The notes under the pieces are model-generated. The model did not search any database, was not told the origin of the DNA, and saw only the letters and a list, made by a program, of their open reading frames with translations. Position numbers and translations under genes: made by a program. This document shows positions 36,518-46,332 of a stretch of DNA of 64,000 nucleotides, in pieces; position 1 is the stretch's first letter, and the number at the start of each line of letters is the position of its first letter. The DNA lies in assembly GCF_900095265.1 (NCBI RefSeq), contig NZ_LT607669.1, positions 1-64,000 of the forward strand, read 5' to 3'. The stretch is from Janthinobacterium sp. UMAB-56 (lineage in GTDB: Bacteria > Pseudomonadota > Gammaproteobacteria > Burkholderiales > Burkholderiaceae_D).

Positions 36518-38034
36518 AAACACCGAACATTGAAAAGAAATCGCTGCGCGCGATGATGGCGATCGTAGCAATCGGCGCTGTGCTGTTGGCCGCCATTTTA
36601 TTTACTGGTAAATCCGGCGGCGCCCCGGAAGGGACGGACACTGAAACTTCCGCCAAGGCAGATGAAAAAGAGAAAGGCGTTGGAGGAGGCGCCGGCAAAG
36701 GCAGCCATGGCGGAAAATTGTTTGTCCAAGGGGCGACTACCGTTGAAGTCATCCTTGCAGAAGAGAAGGGAGAAGCTCGCCATCGCTTATGGCTCTACGA
36801 AAATGGCAAACCCGTTGCGCCGACTACCGCCACTGCGACCGAGCAAATCAAACGCGCTGACGGCCAGGTGATGAACTTTGAATTCGCAGTCGACAAAGAT
36901 AGTTTGCTGGCCAAAGAGAGCATTGCCGAACCGCATATTTTTGATGCTCTCATTACTGTCCGTAAGGGCGGCGTCACGATCCCGATCAAGTTGCAAAGCG
37001 AGGAAGGCAAAATTGAGTTGACTGATGCTCAAATCAAGACTGCTGGGGTGATGGTAGCAAAATCCGGTACGGCGAGTATTAATAGTGCCTTTCAACTAGC
37101 TGGCGAAGTGCGCTTCAACGAAGACCGTACTGCACACATCGTGCCCCGTTTGCAAGGTGTAGTTGAAAGTGTGGCCGTCGACCTTGGTCAGCAGGTAAAG
37201 AAAGGACAAGTTCTAGCAATCATCGCCAGCACCGTTTTGTCTGAAATGCGCAGCGAATCGCTTGGTGCGCAAAAGCGCTTGGCGATGGCGAAATTGACCT
37301 ACGACCGCGAGAAAAAATTGTGGGAAGGCAAAATTTCCGCAGAGCAGGATTATTTGCAAGCCCAGCAGGGGCTGCGCGAAGCGGAAATAGCTGCTCAGAA
37401 CGCTTCTCAAAAAATCGCCGCCATTGGTGCCTCTGGTGCTAGTTCCGGTGCATTGAACCGCTTTGAACTGCGTGCGCCATTCGATGGTGCAATCATCGAA
37501 AAGCACATTACTTTAGGCGAATCTGTGGCCGCCGATGTGAACGTATTCACGATTGCGGATCTGTCAACGGTATGGGCAGAAATCATCGTTCCCGCCAAGG
37601 ATCTCGGCACTGTGCGCGTTGGTACGAAAGCACTCGTCAAGGCAACCACGATGGATTCCGAGGCATCTGGTGTAGTTTCCTATGTGGGTTCGCTGCTTGG
37701 AGAACAGACACGCACGGCCAAAGCGCGAGTCACCCTGGCAAACCCGAAACTGGCCTGGCGCCCGGGCCTGTTCGTCAATGTCGACCTGACCTCCGATGAG
37801 CGCGAAGTACCTGTTGCGGTGGCCAGCGATGCAATCCAGACGGTTGAAGGTAGTCCAGCCGTGTATATCCGCATCGATGGCGGCTTTTTCGCTCAGCCAG
37901 TGGAGACCGGCCGCAGCGATGGGAAATACACCGAGATCGTAAAGGGTCTTGCTGCTGGTACTACGTATGCGGCAAAAGGTAGCTTCGTCCTCAAGGCGGA
38001 GCAGGGCAAAGACAGCGCCGAACATGCACATTAA
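36514..38034 (+). CDS. czcB: Membrane-fusion protein CzcB
   Basis: 506 aa, the expected size for CzcB. An N-terminal anchor (MMAIVAIGAVLLAAILF) is followed by a Gly/Lys-rich linker and a first domain (VEVILAEEKGEARHRLWLYE) special to CzcB, then the lipoyl-like and hairpin segments (RLQGVVESVAVDLGQQVKKG) and the barrel (LSTVWAEIIVPAKDL). It links CzcA to CzcC and may bind Zn in the periplasm. Overlapping start with czcC indicates one transcript. Confidence 0.94.
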   Translation: MKTPNIEKKSLRAMMAIVAIGAVLLAAILFTGKSGGAPEGTDTETSAKADEKEKGVGGGAGKGSHGGKLFVQGATTVEVILAEEKGEARHRLWLYENGKPVAPTTATATEQIKRADGQVMNFEFAVDKDSLLAKESIAEPHIFDALITVRKGGVTIPIKLQSEEGKIELTDAQIKTAGVMVAKSGTASINSAFQLAGEVRFNEDRTAHIVPRLQGVVESVAVDLGQQVKKGQVLAIIASTVLSEMRSESLGAQKRLAMAKLTYDREKKLWEGKISAEQDYLQAQQGLREAEIAAQNASQKIAAIGASGASSGALNRFELRAPFDGAIIEKHITLGESVAADVNVFTIADLSTVWAEIIVPAKDLGTVRVGTKALVKATTMDSEASGVVSYVGSLLGEQTRTAKARVTLANPKLAWRPGLFVNVDLTSDEREVPVAVASDAIQTVEGSPAVYIRIDGGFFAQPVETGRSDGKYTEIVKGLAAGTTYAAKGSFVLKAEQGKDSAEHAH

Positions 38035-38048
38035 GCCGGAGAAATCAA

Positions 38049-41000
38049 ATGTTTGAACGCATAATCCGCTTTTCCATCGAGCATCGATGGTTGGTGATAC
38101 TCGGTGTTATTGCCATGGTGGGTATTGGTATCTTCAGCTACCAAAAGCTGCCAATTGATGCCGTACCCGATATTACCAATGTCCAGGTTCAGATTAATAC
38201 CTCAGCACCAGGGTATTCGCCGCTGGAAGTTGAACAACGTGTGACTTTTCCGATCGAAACAGTGATGGCCGGCTTGCCAAGTCTGGAGCAGACGCGCTCA
38301 TTGTCGCGTTATGGCTTGTCGCAGATTACCGTCATCTTTAAAGATGGAACGGATATTTACTTCGCCAGGCAACTGGTCAACCAACGATTGCAGGAAGCGA
38401 AAGAACGCTTGCCTGAAGGCGTATCTCCGGTACTCGGTCCAATTTCAACGGGTTTGGGCGAAATTTATCTCTGGACAGTTGAGAGTGAGCCGAACGCAAA
38501 GAAGGCCGATGGCCAGCCTTACACGCCGACGGATTTGCGTGAAATCCAGGACTGGATCATCAAGCCGCAATTGCGCAACGTGACTGGGGTTACGGAAATC
38601 AACTCCATAGGTGGCTTTGCAAAGGAATATCACGTTACACCGAACCCGACAAAGCTGTCATCGTATGGCCTGACGTTTCAGGCCATCGTCACTGCGCTGG
38701 ACGCGAACAACAACAATGTCGGTGCCGGTTATATTGAAAAACGTGGTGAACAGTTTCTGATCCGCGCTCCTGGCCAGGTAAAGTCGCTGGAGGATATGAG
38801 AAATATTATTCTCAATACCGTTCAAGGGGTACCGATTCGCATTCGTGATGTGGCCGAAGTCGAACTCGGGCGTGAACTGCGTACCGGTGCGGCGACCGAT
38901 AACGGCCGCGAGGTTGTGTTGGGTACTGTCTTCATGCTGATTGGACAAAACAGTCGGATCGTCTCGCAAGCGGTAGACAAAAAAATGGCGGAGATTAACC
39001 GCACTTTGCCCGCTGGTGTCAAAGCCGTCACTGTTTATGACAGGACCGTGCTGGTTGACAAGGCAATCAATACCGTTAAGAAAAATCTGATGGAAGGCGC
39101 GGTACTGGTCATCGTCGTACTGTTCCTATTCCTTGGTAACATACGAGCTGCTCTGATCACCGCGATGGTCATTCCGCTGGCCATGCTGTTTACGTTCACG
39201 GGGATGGTAACTTATAAGGTCAGCGCGAACCTGATGAGTCTCGGCGCCCTTGACTTCGGCATCATCGTCGACGGAGCCGTTGTCATTGTAGAAAACTGCG
39301 TACGCCGTCTGGCTCATGCGCAAGCGCATCATCAACGCACATTGACTCGCGCGGAACGTTTTCATGAGGTATTTGCTGCGGCAAAAGAGGCACGTCGCCC
39401 ATTGTTGTTCGGTCAGCTCATCATCATGATCGTCTATATTCCTATCTTCGCCCTGACCGGTGTGGAAGGAAAAATGTTCCATCCAATGGCATTTACCGTT
39501 GTCGCGGCACTTGTCGGCGCGATGATTCTGTCGCTCACTTTCATCCCGGCCGCTATCGCACTGTTTATCGGCAAGAATGTTGCTGAAAAAGAAAATCGCG
39601 TAATGGAGTTCGCCAAGCGCTTATACACGCCTTTGCTGGCCAAGGCGTTACTCAATAAAGCTGTCGTGGTAACCTCTGCAGTCGTGCTTATCGTACTGTC
39701 GGGTGCTGTCGCAAGTCGGATGGGGAGCGAGTTCATTCCCAATCTGAACGAAGGCGATTTTGCGATTCAGTCGTTGCGCATCCCGGGGACTAGCCTGACC
39801 CAGTCGATCGAAATGCAGAAACAGCTCGAAGCTGGTCTGAAGGCCAAGTTTCCGGAAATTGAGCGGGTCTTCGCGCGTACAGGTACTGCGGAAATTGCTT
39901 CTGACCCGATGCCGCCGAATATTTCAGACGGCTATGTGATGCTTAAGCCTGAAAAAGACTGGCCGAGTCCGAAAAAAACCCGCGCGCAAGTACTAGCGGC
40001 CGTACAAGCGGAGGCAGCCACTTACGCTGGCAACAGTTATGAGTTCTCACAGCCCATTCAGTTGCGCTTCAATGAACTCATTTCTGGGGTGCGTAGCGAT
40101 GTCGCCGTCAAGATATTTGGCGACGATATGGACGTCCTGAATGCGACAGCGGCGCAAATCGCTGGTGTACTTTCTCGCATCCCCGGCGCGGCGGAGGTCA
40201 AGACCGAACAGACTTCCGGCCTGCCGATGCTCACTGTCAATATCGATAGGGAGAAGACTGCTCGCTATGGCCTCAATGTCGGCGCGGTTCAAGAAGCGTT
40301 GGCGATTGCTACAGGCGGAAGAAATGCCGGCACCGTGTTTGAGGGTGACCGCCGTTTCGACATCATCGTGCGGCTTCCGGAAGATCTGAGAACTGACTTG
40401 GAGGCACTCAAGCGCCTGCCTATTCCTTTGGCACGTTCTTCGGGAACGAACGGTGCGGCCGGGGAAGTTAGTTTCATCCCTCTCTCCGAAGTAGCCACCC
40501 TCGATTTTGCACCAGGTCCTAATCAGATCAGCCGGGAGGATGGCAAGCGACGCATCGTGGTGAGCGCGAATGTGCGTGGGCGCGATATTGGTACCTTCGT
40601 TCCCGAAGCGGAAAAACTGATTCAGAAGGAAGTCAAAATACCACCTGGTTACTGGATGATCTGGGGCGGGACTTTTGAACAACTGCAGTCAGCAACCCAG
40701 CGACTGCAACTGGTCGTGCCACTCGCATTATTCCTCGTGTTTACCTTGCTATTCGTGATGTTCAATAACGCCAAGGACGGCTTGATTGTGTTCACAGGCA
40801 TTCCGTTTGCGCTGACAGGCGGCATTCTGGCGCTTTGGCTGCGCGATATTCCGCTCTCGATTTCCGCTGCAGTCGGTTTTATCGCCTTGTCTGGTGTGGC
40901 CGTGCTGAACGGTTTAGTGATGATCTCCTTTATCCGGACACTTCGCGATGAGGGCATGTCCTTAGACCAGGCAATCACGACGGGTGCGCTGACTCGTTTG

Positions 41001-41234
41001 CGACCAGTCTTGATGACTGCATTAGTGGCATCGCTGGGATTTATTCCGATGGCGATTGCGACCGGCACAGGTGCGGAAGTACAACAGCCACTTGCGACAG
41101 TCGTTATTGGGGGAATTATTTCATCGACGCTGCTAACGCTACTGGTCCTTCCGCTGCTTTATCGCTTAGCACATGGCAAGGATGAGGATGCTGAATCCGG
41201 TACTGTCCAGGAAAAAGATCAACTTCCTGCTTGA
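38049..41234 (+). CDS. czcA: RND efflux pump CzcA (Zn/Co/Cd)
   Basis: 1061 aa with 12 helices and two periplasmic loops. The helix-4 signature DFGIIVDGAVVIVENCVRRL is the divalent-cation (HME1) type, unlike the CusA in this window. The N-terminal LVILGVIAMVGIGIFSYQKL and C-terminal PLLYRLAHGKDEDAESG are intact. It exports Zn, Co and Cd with proton influx. It begins 14 bases after czcB with a GGAGAAAT site. Confidence 0.96.
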   Translation: MFERIIRFSIEHRWLVILGVIAMVGIGIFSYQKLPIDAVPDITNVQVQINTSAPGYSPLEVEQRVTFPIETVMAGLPSLEQTRSLSRYGLSQITVIFKDGTDIYFARQLVNQRLQEAKERLPEGVSPVLGPISTGLGEIYLWTVESEPNAKKADGQPYTPTDLREIQDWIIKPQLRNVTGVTEINSIGGFAKEYHVTPNPTKLSSYGLTFQAIVTALDANNNNVGAGYIEKRGEQFLIRAPGQVKSLEDMRNIILNTVQGVPIRIRDVAEVELGRELRTGAATDNGREVVLGTVFMLIGQNSRIVSQAVDKKMAEINRTLPAGVKAVTVYDRTVLVDKAINTVKKNLMEGAVLVIVVLFLFLGNIRAALITAMVIPLAMLFTFTGMVTYKVSANLMSLGALDFGIIVDGAVVIVENCVRRLAHAQAHHQRTLTRAERFHEVFAAAKEARRPLLFGQLIIMIVYIPIFALTGVEGKMFHPMAFTVVAALVGAMILSLTFIPAAIALFIGKNVAEKENRVMEFAKRLYTPLLAKALLNKAVVVTSAVVLIVLSGAVASRMGSEFIPNLNEGDFAIQSLRIPGTSLTQSIEMQKQLEAGLKAKFPEIERVFARTGTAEIASDPMPPNISDGYVMLKPEKDWPSPKKTRAQVLAAVQAEAATYAGNSYEFSQPIQLRFNELISGVRSDVAVKIFGDDMDVLNATAAQIAGVLSRIPGAAEVKTEQTSGLPMLTVNIDREKTARYGLNVGAVQEALAIATGGRNAGTVFEGDRRFDIIVRLPEDLRTDLEALKRLPIPLARSSGTNGAAGEVSFIPLSEVATLDFAPGPNQISREDGKRRIVVSANVRGRDIGTFVPEAEKLIQKEVKIPPGYWMIWGGTFEQLQSATQRLQLVVPLALFLVFTLLFVMFNNAKDGLIVFTGIPFALTGGILALWLRDIPLSISAAVGFIALSGVAVLNGLVMISFIRTLRDEGMSLDQAITTGALTRLRPVLMTALVASLGFIPMAIATGTGAEVQQPLATVVIGGIISSTLLTLLVLPLLYRLAHGKDEDAESGTVQEKDQLPA

Positions 41235-41542
41235 TCCTCATATTGATTAACGACAATTGATAACAAACCGCCCAAGCATGGCATCGCTTGGGCGGAAAAA
41301 GAGCGACATAGACGTGGTCAGAAATCACAATACCGCTATGGGCACAGTAGAAAAGTATGATTTCGATAATACTGCATGTAATTATTATTTATTTTATTAA
41401 AAATGAAAATTATTAATTAATATTTTTAGAATTTCTTCTTGGTTAGCGCGATCAGAAGGTTGGCAGTAATTGAATTTTTTCAAAAAATATTGCGATTTAA
41501 TTGTGCATTGATATGATGTATAGGGAAAGAGTTGGTGTATCA
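41235..41542. other. AT-rich intergenic region after czcA with a hairpin
   Basis: The stem CCGCCCAAGC and GCTTGGGCGG (41268-41277 and 41286-41295, 8-base loop) likely ends the czc transcript, though no U-run follows on this strand. Base composition then changes sharply to AT-rich. No gene seen; a promoter for the next small gene is likely, but too many AT boxes occur to choose one. Confidence 0.5.
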
Positions 41543-41686
41543 ATGAAAAATGAAAGAGAATTTATAAAATATATCGGCGAAAAATTGTTGATATTGGCAC
41601 TCGTTTTATTGTTGATTTTTGTTGTTTTTGATTCTGTGTCCTATTGGTTGCCGGATTTAAATTGGTTAATCACAAAAATTTTATAG
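41543..41686 (+). CDS. Small membrane protein, 47 aa
   Basis: A charged start (MKNEREFIKYIGEKL) leads into one long hydrophobic helix (LILALVLLLIFVVFDSV) and a short Trp-containing tail. No family known. The ATG at 41543 is chosen for the compact protein; an upstream frame to 41501 exists. It sits before the orphan regulator in the AT-rich segment. Small czc-linked membrane proteins of this kind are known in other metal plasmids, but homology here is unproven. Confidence 0.5.
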   Translation: MKNEREFIKYIGEKLLILALVLLLIFVVFDSVSYWLPDLNWLITKIL

Positions 41687-41745
41687 AAATAAAATATTTG
41701 ACAATCAAATAAAAATAATTTTTTGGTAAAGATGGGGGGGGAGTC

Positions 41746-42408
41746 ATGCGTATATTATTGCTGGGAAGTGATATCTCATTTGCCGATAAGGTATTTGATA
41801 GCGCCTTGAAAAATGGCTGGAGGATCAATCATGTGAAAGACCTTATCGCAGCAAGATTGGCCTTGCTTGAGACGAGTTACTCTATTGTCCTAATCGATAA
41901 TGATCTATCTTCGAAATTCGGGTTGAACCTGCTTCGAAATATGCGTGCTCAATATGACGTGACACCAGTACTCATAACAGCCGAATCCTGTAAGGTGAGT
42001 GAGCGTATAACTTGGATTGATTCTGGTGCAGACGATTATTTGCTGAAACCATTTGAATTTGATGAGCTGTGGGCGCGCGTACGCGCAGTAACCCGAAGAA
42101 GTGAGGGCCGTATGGTGCCTTTAATAACTTGGGGCGATATTGAAATTGACGTCGTAAAGCGTAGTGTAACGCGTGCTGGTAAGCCAGTCCGGCTTAGCGA
42201 TCACGAATACCGGATCCTGCTAACCCTTATGCAGGGGAAGGGACATGTTGTTGGACATGAGCATCTAGAAGCAATGATGTATGACGGAGCTGCTACGATT
42301 GAAAGCAATACGCTAGCCGTGCATATTTGTCAGGTCCGACGCAAACTGGGTGCGGGCATTATTACTACCGCCTATGGCCAAGGATATTTAATGGCTAATC
42401 CATGCTAA
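41746..42408 (+). CDS. Orphan OmpR-family response regulator
   Basis: 220 aa. The receiver domain has the phosphoacceptor at D51 (SIVLIDNDLSSKFGLNLL) and the conserved Lys in DDYLLKPFEF, but the acidic pocket is reduced to GSD where EDE or DDD is usual. The C-terminal winged helix ends NTLAVHICQVRRKLGAG, HIxxVRRK type. No kinase gene is adjacent. It resembles CzcR/QseB-type regulators. It may respond to a distant kinase or act partly without phosphorylation. The ribosome site is a long G-run (GGGGGGGAG). Confidence 0.8.
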   Translation: MRILLLGSDISFADKVFDSALKNGWRINHVKDLIAARLALLETSYSIVLIDNDLSSKFGLNLLRNMRAQYDVTPVLITAESCKVSERITWIDSGADDYLLKPFEFDELWARVRAVTRRSEGRMVPLITWGDIEIDVVKRSVTRAGKPVRLSDHEYRILLTLMQGKGHVVGHEHLEAMMYDGAATIESNTLAVHICQVRRKLGAGIITTAYGQGYLMANPC

Positions 42409-42507
42409 AAATTCCTTTGGAGTTGAATGCGTTCTAAATACAAAATATAAAAATTAAAAAGCTATATAAATTTTAACATACATCTCACATATTAATTGAG
42501 ATCTGAA

Positions 42508-42765
42508 ATGAATGATGCGATTAAAAATTCTCCGATAGTAGAAAATAAACCAATTGAAAGCGTGGGGGCGCGCAATCTTACAGAGATGCCTGATTTTCAT
42601 CTGGAGGTCACTTGGACAGTTTTGGGTACATCCGTTCTGACATTCTTGCTGCTCATGGGATTCGTGTTATGGATGCGGCTGTCGAGTCGTAGAAAAAAGT
42701 TGGTAAAGAAAGAAATTCTTCTACCGACTCGACATCCACGAAAGCGAAAACGGCGACGCCATTAA
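42508..42765 (+). CDS. Small membrane protein with basic tail, 85 aa
   Basis: One membrane helix (TVLGTSVLTFLLLMGFVLWM) lies at about residues 36-56, with a strongly basic C-terminal end (RKKLVKKEILL, PRKRKRRRH) that should face the cytoplasm. No family recognised. The ATG at 42508 is used instead of a longer form from 42496. It lies between the orphan regulator and the MgtC-like gene on the same strand in an AT-rich stretch. Confidence 0.55.
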   Translation: MNDAIKNSPIVENKPIESVGARNLTEMPDFHLEVTWTVLGTSVLTFLLLMGFVLWMRLSSRRKKLVKKEILLPTRHPRKRKRRRH

Positions 42766-42816
42766 AACCATTGTGCAGTCCAAAATTTTAATAAATTAAA
42801 AGAAGGTTATATTTTG

Positions 42817-43245
42817 ATGCTTCGCTTTCAATCAATGAGCTGGATTGAAGTCGCTTCTCACATTATTGATATGTTGATCGCCTATGCTTTGGCATTGCCA
42901 ATTGGGTGGGACAGAGAGTCGGCAACAAATGGTGGCGCAGGTTTGCGGACATTTCCTATAGTTGCAATGGCCAGCTGCGGTTTTATTTTAATTGGAATCG
43001 GTGCGCTCGGTGAAAATTCACCACAGTTAGCGCAGGTCCTATACGGTTTGATTGTGGGGATTGGATTTATTGGTACCGGTACTATCTTCAAGAGTAGTAG
43101 CGAGATGCGCGGAAATACCACGGCATCGACAGTGTGGGTGACTGGCGCAATTGGCGCTGCAGTGGGATTTGCTTTGTACGATATCGCCGTGGTATTGAGT
43201 TTTGTAACTTTTTTGACACTACGTCTCAGAAAATTAAATACATGA
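42817..43245 (+). CDS. MgtC/SapB-family membrane protein
   Basis: 142 aa with four to five membrane helices. The family motif is seen: YALALPIGWDRE, GLRTFPIVAMASCG, and GFIGTGTIFKSSSEMRGNTT followed by STVWVTGAIGAAVGF. It contains only the membrane half, without the ACT-like tail of Salmonella MgtC. Members affect Mg2+ homeostasis and the F-ATPase. The ATG at 42817 is used; a TTG precedes it directly. In a zinc-resistance context it might help membrane energetics under metal stress (inference). Confidence 0.85.
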   Translation: MLRFQSMSWIEVASHIIDMLIAYALALPIGWDRESATNGGAGLRTFPIVAMASCGFILIGIGALGENSPQLAQVLYGLIVGIGFIGTGTIFKSSSEMRGNTTASTVWVTGAIGAAVGFALYDIAVVLSFVTFLTLRLRKLNT

Positions 43246-43372
43246 ATGATCATGAATGCCCATCATTACGAATATTTCTTGTGAAGTTTTATGTATAGTT
43301 ATTTGTTAAAATTAATGAAGTTAAAATTATTATCAATAGTAAGATATTTTAAAATATATTTCGGAGTAAACT

Positions 43373-43957
43373 ATGTTGGAACACATCAAAGCAAGTTTGA
43401 CCGATGCTAAACAGGCCCTCGATACATTTCTAACCGACGAATCTGGGCTGCAGCGGGTAGAGCGTGCAGCAAATGTCTTGCTGGCTGCCTTTAATGGTGA
43501 AGGAAGGATATTCACATGTGGTAACGGAGGGTCCATGTGCGACGCGATGCATTTTGCAGAAGAGTTTACTGGGCGTTTCCGTAATGATCGATCTGGTCTG
43601 CCAGCAACAGCGATCAGTGACCCAAGCCATATGTCGTGTGTTGCAAACGATTTCGGATATGACCAGGTATTTTCTCGCTATCTGGAGGCGCATGGGCGTG
43701 AAGGAGATGTGCTGTTAGCCATCAGTACGAGCGGAAAAAGTCCGTCGATCATTATGGCTGTTACCAGCGCCCGCAATCTCCGAATGAAGGTAATTGGATT
43801 GACGGGCAAGGCGGGTTCGGAATTTGAGCCACTATGCGATGTTTGTATTTGTGCACCAGCTGGCCAATATGCAGACCGCGTGCAAGAGATGCATATTAAG
43901 ATTATTCACATACTGATCGAATTGGTAGAGCGTTCGCGCTTTCCTGAAAACTACTAG
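43373..43957 (+). CDS. gmhA: Phosphoheptose isomerase-like protein (GmhA)
   Basis: 194 aa SIS-domain enzyme very like GmhA: TCGNGGSMCDAMHFAEEFTG, DPSHMSCVANDFGYDQVFSR, LLAISTSGKSPSII and the C-terminal EMHIKIIHILIELVE. The active-site Glu in AEEFTG and His in HIKIIH are kept. It makes D-glycero-D-manno-heptose 7-phosphate, the first step for the LPS inner core. Its place next to metal genes and to lipid A remnants suggests envelope modification, but it may be a mere passenger. Confidence 0.9.
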   Translation: MLEHIKASLTDAKQALDTFLTDESGLQRVERAANVLLAAFNGEGRIFTCGNGGSMCDAMHFAEEFTGRFRNDRSGLPATAISDPSHMSCVANDFGYDQVFSRYLEAHGREGDVLLAISTSGKSPSIIMAVTSARNLRMKVIGLTGKAGSEFEPLCDVCICAPAGQYADRVQEMHIKIIHILIELVERSRFPENY

Positions 43958-44185
43958 TACATTTATGTGAAAATCCGGCCTCACTGGAATGCAGAGAATT
44001 TTTACCTGATGAGATAAAACTTGTCCTTGGTTTATACTGTTTTTTTACTTCCCCATCGTTAGGGATGGTTCTTAAAGACACTGTTTCAATAGCTGCGCGA
44101 AAGATGCGGTATCGGAAAATGTTAAGTACGACCGATGTTCCACAGCGCAAGCTCCATAATTCCTTTGACATGAAAGAATTAATCC

Positions 44186-46288
44186 ATGAATGCAACTAAA
44201 CATCCCGTTGAAGGCGGACCAGAAGATAACCAGCCTGACAAGGCTGCGCAAGCCTACGACCATCCTGGGCAGGTGGCAGCCGATCACCGCCCCAAGGATG
44301 AACATGCTGGCCACGACCATGCGCATGGTGGTGCTTTGGGTGAAAATGCGGAACTCATTTTTGCCGGTGTATCGGGCATCTTGCTGCTGGCAGGATGGGG
44401 GATCGAAAAATTCTCGTTCGGCCCAAGCTGGTTGCCTACTGCATCATTTGTTGCAGCGTATTTTTTCGGCGGATTTTTTACCGCCAAGGAAGCGATCGAG
44501 AATATCCGTGCGCGTCGTTTCGAAATTGACACTCTGATGCTGGTCGCTGCCGTGGGTGCTGCGGCATTGGGAAAATGGGCGGAAGGGGCTCTATTACTGT
44601 TTTTGTTTAGCCTTGGGCATTCGCTGGAGCATTATGCAATGGGGCGTGCACGTCGTGCGATCGAGGCATTGGCCAAGCTTGCTCCCGAAACGGCCAACGT
44701 ACGCAGGAATGGGACGATGATTGAGCTTCCAGTGTCACAACTGCAGCTTGGCGATATCGTGATTGTCCGACCGAACGAACGCCTTCCTGCTGACGGTGTG
44801 GTGACCCGGGGTACCAGCAGTGTGAACCAGGCGCCAGTAACCGGCGAAAGCGTTCCCGTCGACAAGCAACCCGCTTCTGATCCTGCAGAGGCGGTGAAGG
44901 CTTTTGACAAGGTCGCAGCTGTAAACCGCGTGTTCGCAGGCACCATCAATGGTAGTGGCGTCATCGAGGTCATGGTGGCTCGGCGTGCGGATCAGTCGAC
45001 GATGGCGCGCGTAGTCAAGATGGTTGCCGATGCAGAAACGCAGCGCTCACCGACACAGAATTTTACCGAAAAGTTTGAGCGTATCTTCGTGCCGGCAGTT
45101 CTTGTTCTGGTAACCATTCTGCTGTTTGCCGGAGTTGTGGTGGATGAACCTTTCTCGGACAGCTTTTACCGCGCCATGGCTGTCCTGGTTGCCGCAAGCC
45201 CATGTGCGTTGGCCATCTCCGTACCAAGTGCTGTATTGAGCGGTGTTGCAAGGGCAGCGCGGGGTGGTGTTCTGGTAAAAGGAGGAGCGCCGCTGGAAAA
45301 TCTAGGCACGCTTACTTCAATTGCTTTTGATAAAACCGGCACTCTCACTGAAGGCAAGCCTAAGCTGACTGATGCTGTTGCAGCTGACGGGGCGACCGAA
45401 CAGGAACTGTTATCAGTAGCTATGGCAATTGAGGAGCATAGTGACCATCCGCTGGCGTCCGCCGTGGTGGTCGGTGCAAAGGAACGACTAGGGAACTCCG
45501 TGATACCAGTGCAGGCGTCCGATATCAAGAGCATTACGGGGCGCGGGGTACAGGCGATGGTCGGTGAAGAACTCGTGTACATTGCCAAGCCGGTCTTTTT
45601 TTCGGAAACAGATGGAAATGTCCTGCCGGTGGACGTGCTCAACGCTGATCTGAAACTAGTGGAAGCAGGGCGTACGACCATGATTGTTCTTAAAGGGAAA
45701 CGCTTTCTGGGAGTACTGGGCGTCATGGATACGCCTCGTCCAGTGGCAGGAGAGGTCATGGCGGCGCTGCGTGGTTTGGGTATCGATCGCCTGATCATGA
45801 TTTCAGGCGATAATCAGCAAGTTGCCAATGCGGTTGCCAAAAGCGTAGGCTTAACTGAGGCGCGTGGCGACCTGATGCCAGAGCAAAAGGTCGAAGCGAT
45901 CAAGGAACTTCGTGATAAGCACGGCAAAGTCGCCATGGTTGGCGATGGCGTCAACGATGCACCAGCTATGGCAAATGCAACAGTTGGAATCGCCATGGGC
46001 GCTGCGGGTTCGGACGTAGCGCTAGAAACGGCAGATGTTGCACTGATGGCAGACGACCTTGCACAATTACCCTTCGCCGTAGGACTGTCCAGGAGCACCA
46101 GTCGTATCATCAAGCAAAACTTGTGGGTCAGTTTGGGCGTCGTCGCAGTATTGATACCAGCCACCATAATGGGTTTGAACATTGGGACCGCGGTCATATT
46201 CCATGAAGGATCGACGTTGCTGGTTGTCATCAATGCATTACGTTTGCTGGTTTATGGTGATATTAAATCTGCAAAAACCATCGCGTAA
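44186..46288 (+). CDS. czcP: P1B-4 ATPase CzcP (Zn/Co/Cd export)
   Basis: 700 aa. The His-rich N-terminus (DEHAGHDHAHGG) lacks any CxxC HMA domain. The transport motif is S338-P-C340 (AASPCALAI), which with the helix-8 block FHEGSTLLVVINALR marks the P1B-4 class. The phosphorylated D382 is in DKTGTLTEG, and the hinge is VAMVGDGVNDAPAMA. It moves divalent ions from the cytoplasm into the periplasm, where CzcCBA takes over. It follows gmhA by about 230 bases. Confidence 0.93.
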   Translation: MNATKHPVEGGPEDNQPDKAAQAYDHPGQVAADHRPKDEHAGHDHAHGGALGENAELIFAGVSGILLLAGWGIEKFSFGPSWLPTASFVAAYFFGGFFTAKEAIENIRARRFEIDTLMLVAAVGAAALGKWAEGALLLFLFSLGHSLEHYAMGRARRAIEALAKLAPETANVRRNGTMIELPVSQLQLGDIVIVRPNERLPADGVVTRGTSSVNQAPVTGESVPVDKQPASDPAEAVKAFDKVAAVNRVFAGTINGSGVIEVMVARRADQSTMARVVKMVADAETQRSPTQNFTEKFERIFVPAVLVLVTILLFAGVVVDEPFSDSFYRAMAVLVAASPCALAISVPSAVLSGVARAARGGVLVKGGAPLENLGTLTSIAFDKTGTLTEGKPKLTDAVAADGATEQELLSVAMAIEEHSDHPLASAVVVGAKERLGNSVIPVQASDIKSITGRGVQAMVGEELVYIAKPVFFSETDGNVLPVDVLNADLKLVEAGRTTMIVLKGKRFLGVLGVMDTPRPVAGEVMAALRGLGIDRLIMISGDNQQVANAVAKSVGLTEARGDLMPEQKVEAIKELRDKHGKVAMVGDGVNDAPAMANATVGIAMGAAGSDVALETADVALMADDLAQLPFAVGLSRSTSRIIKQNLWVSLGVVAVLIPATIMGLNIGTAVIFHEGSTLLVVINALRLLVYGDIKSAKTIA

Positions 46289-46332
46289 AAAGAAAGGGCG
46301 CGCACCAGAGCTGAACGGTAGCGCGCCGAAAT

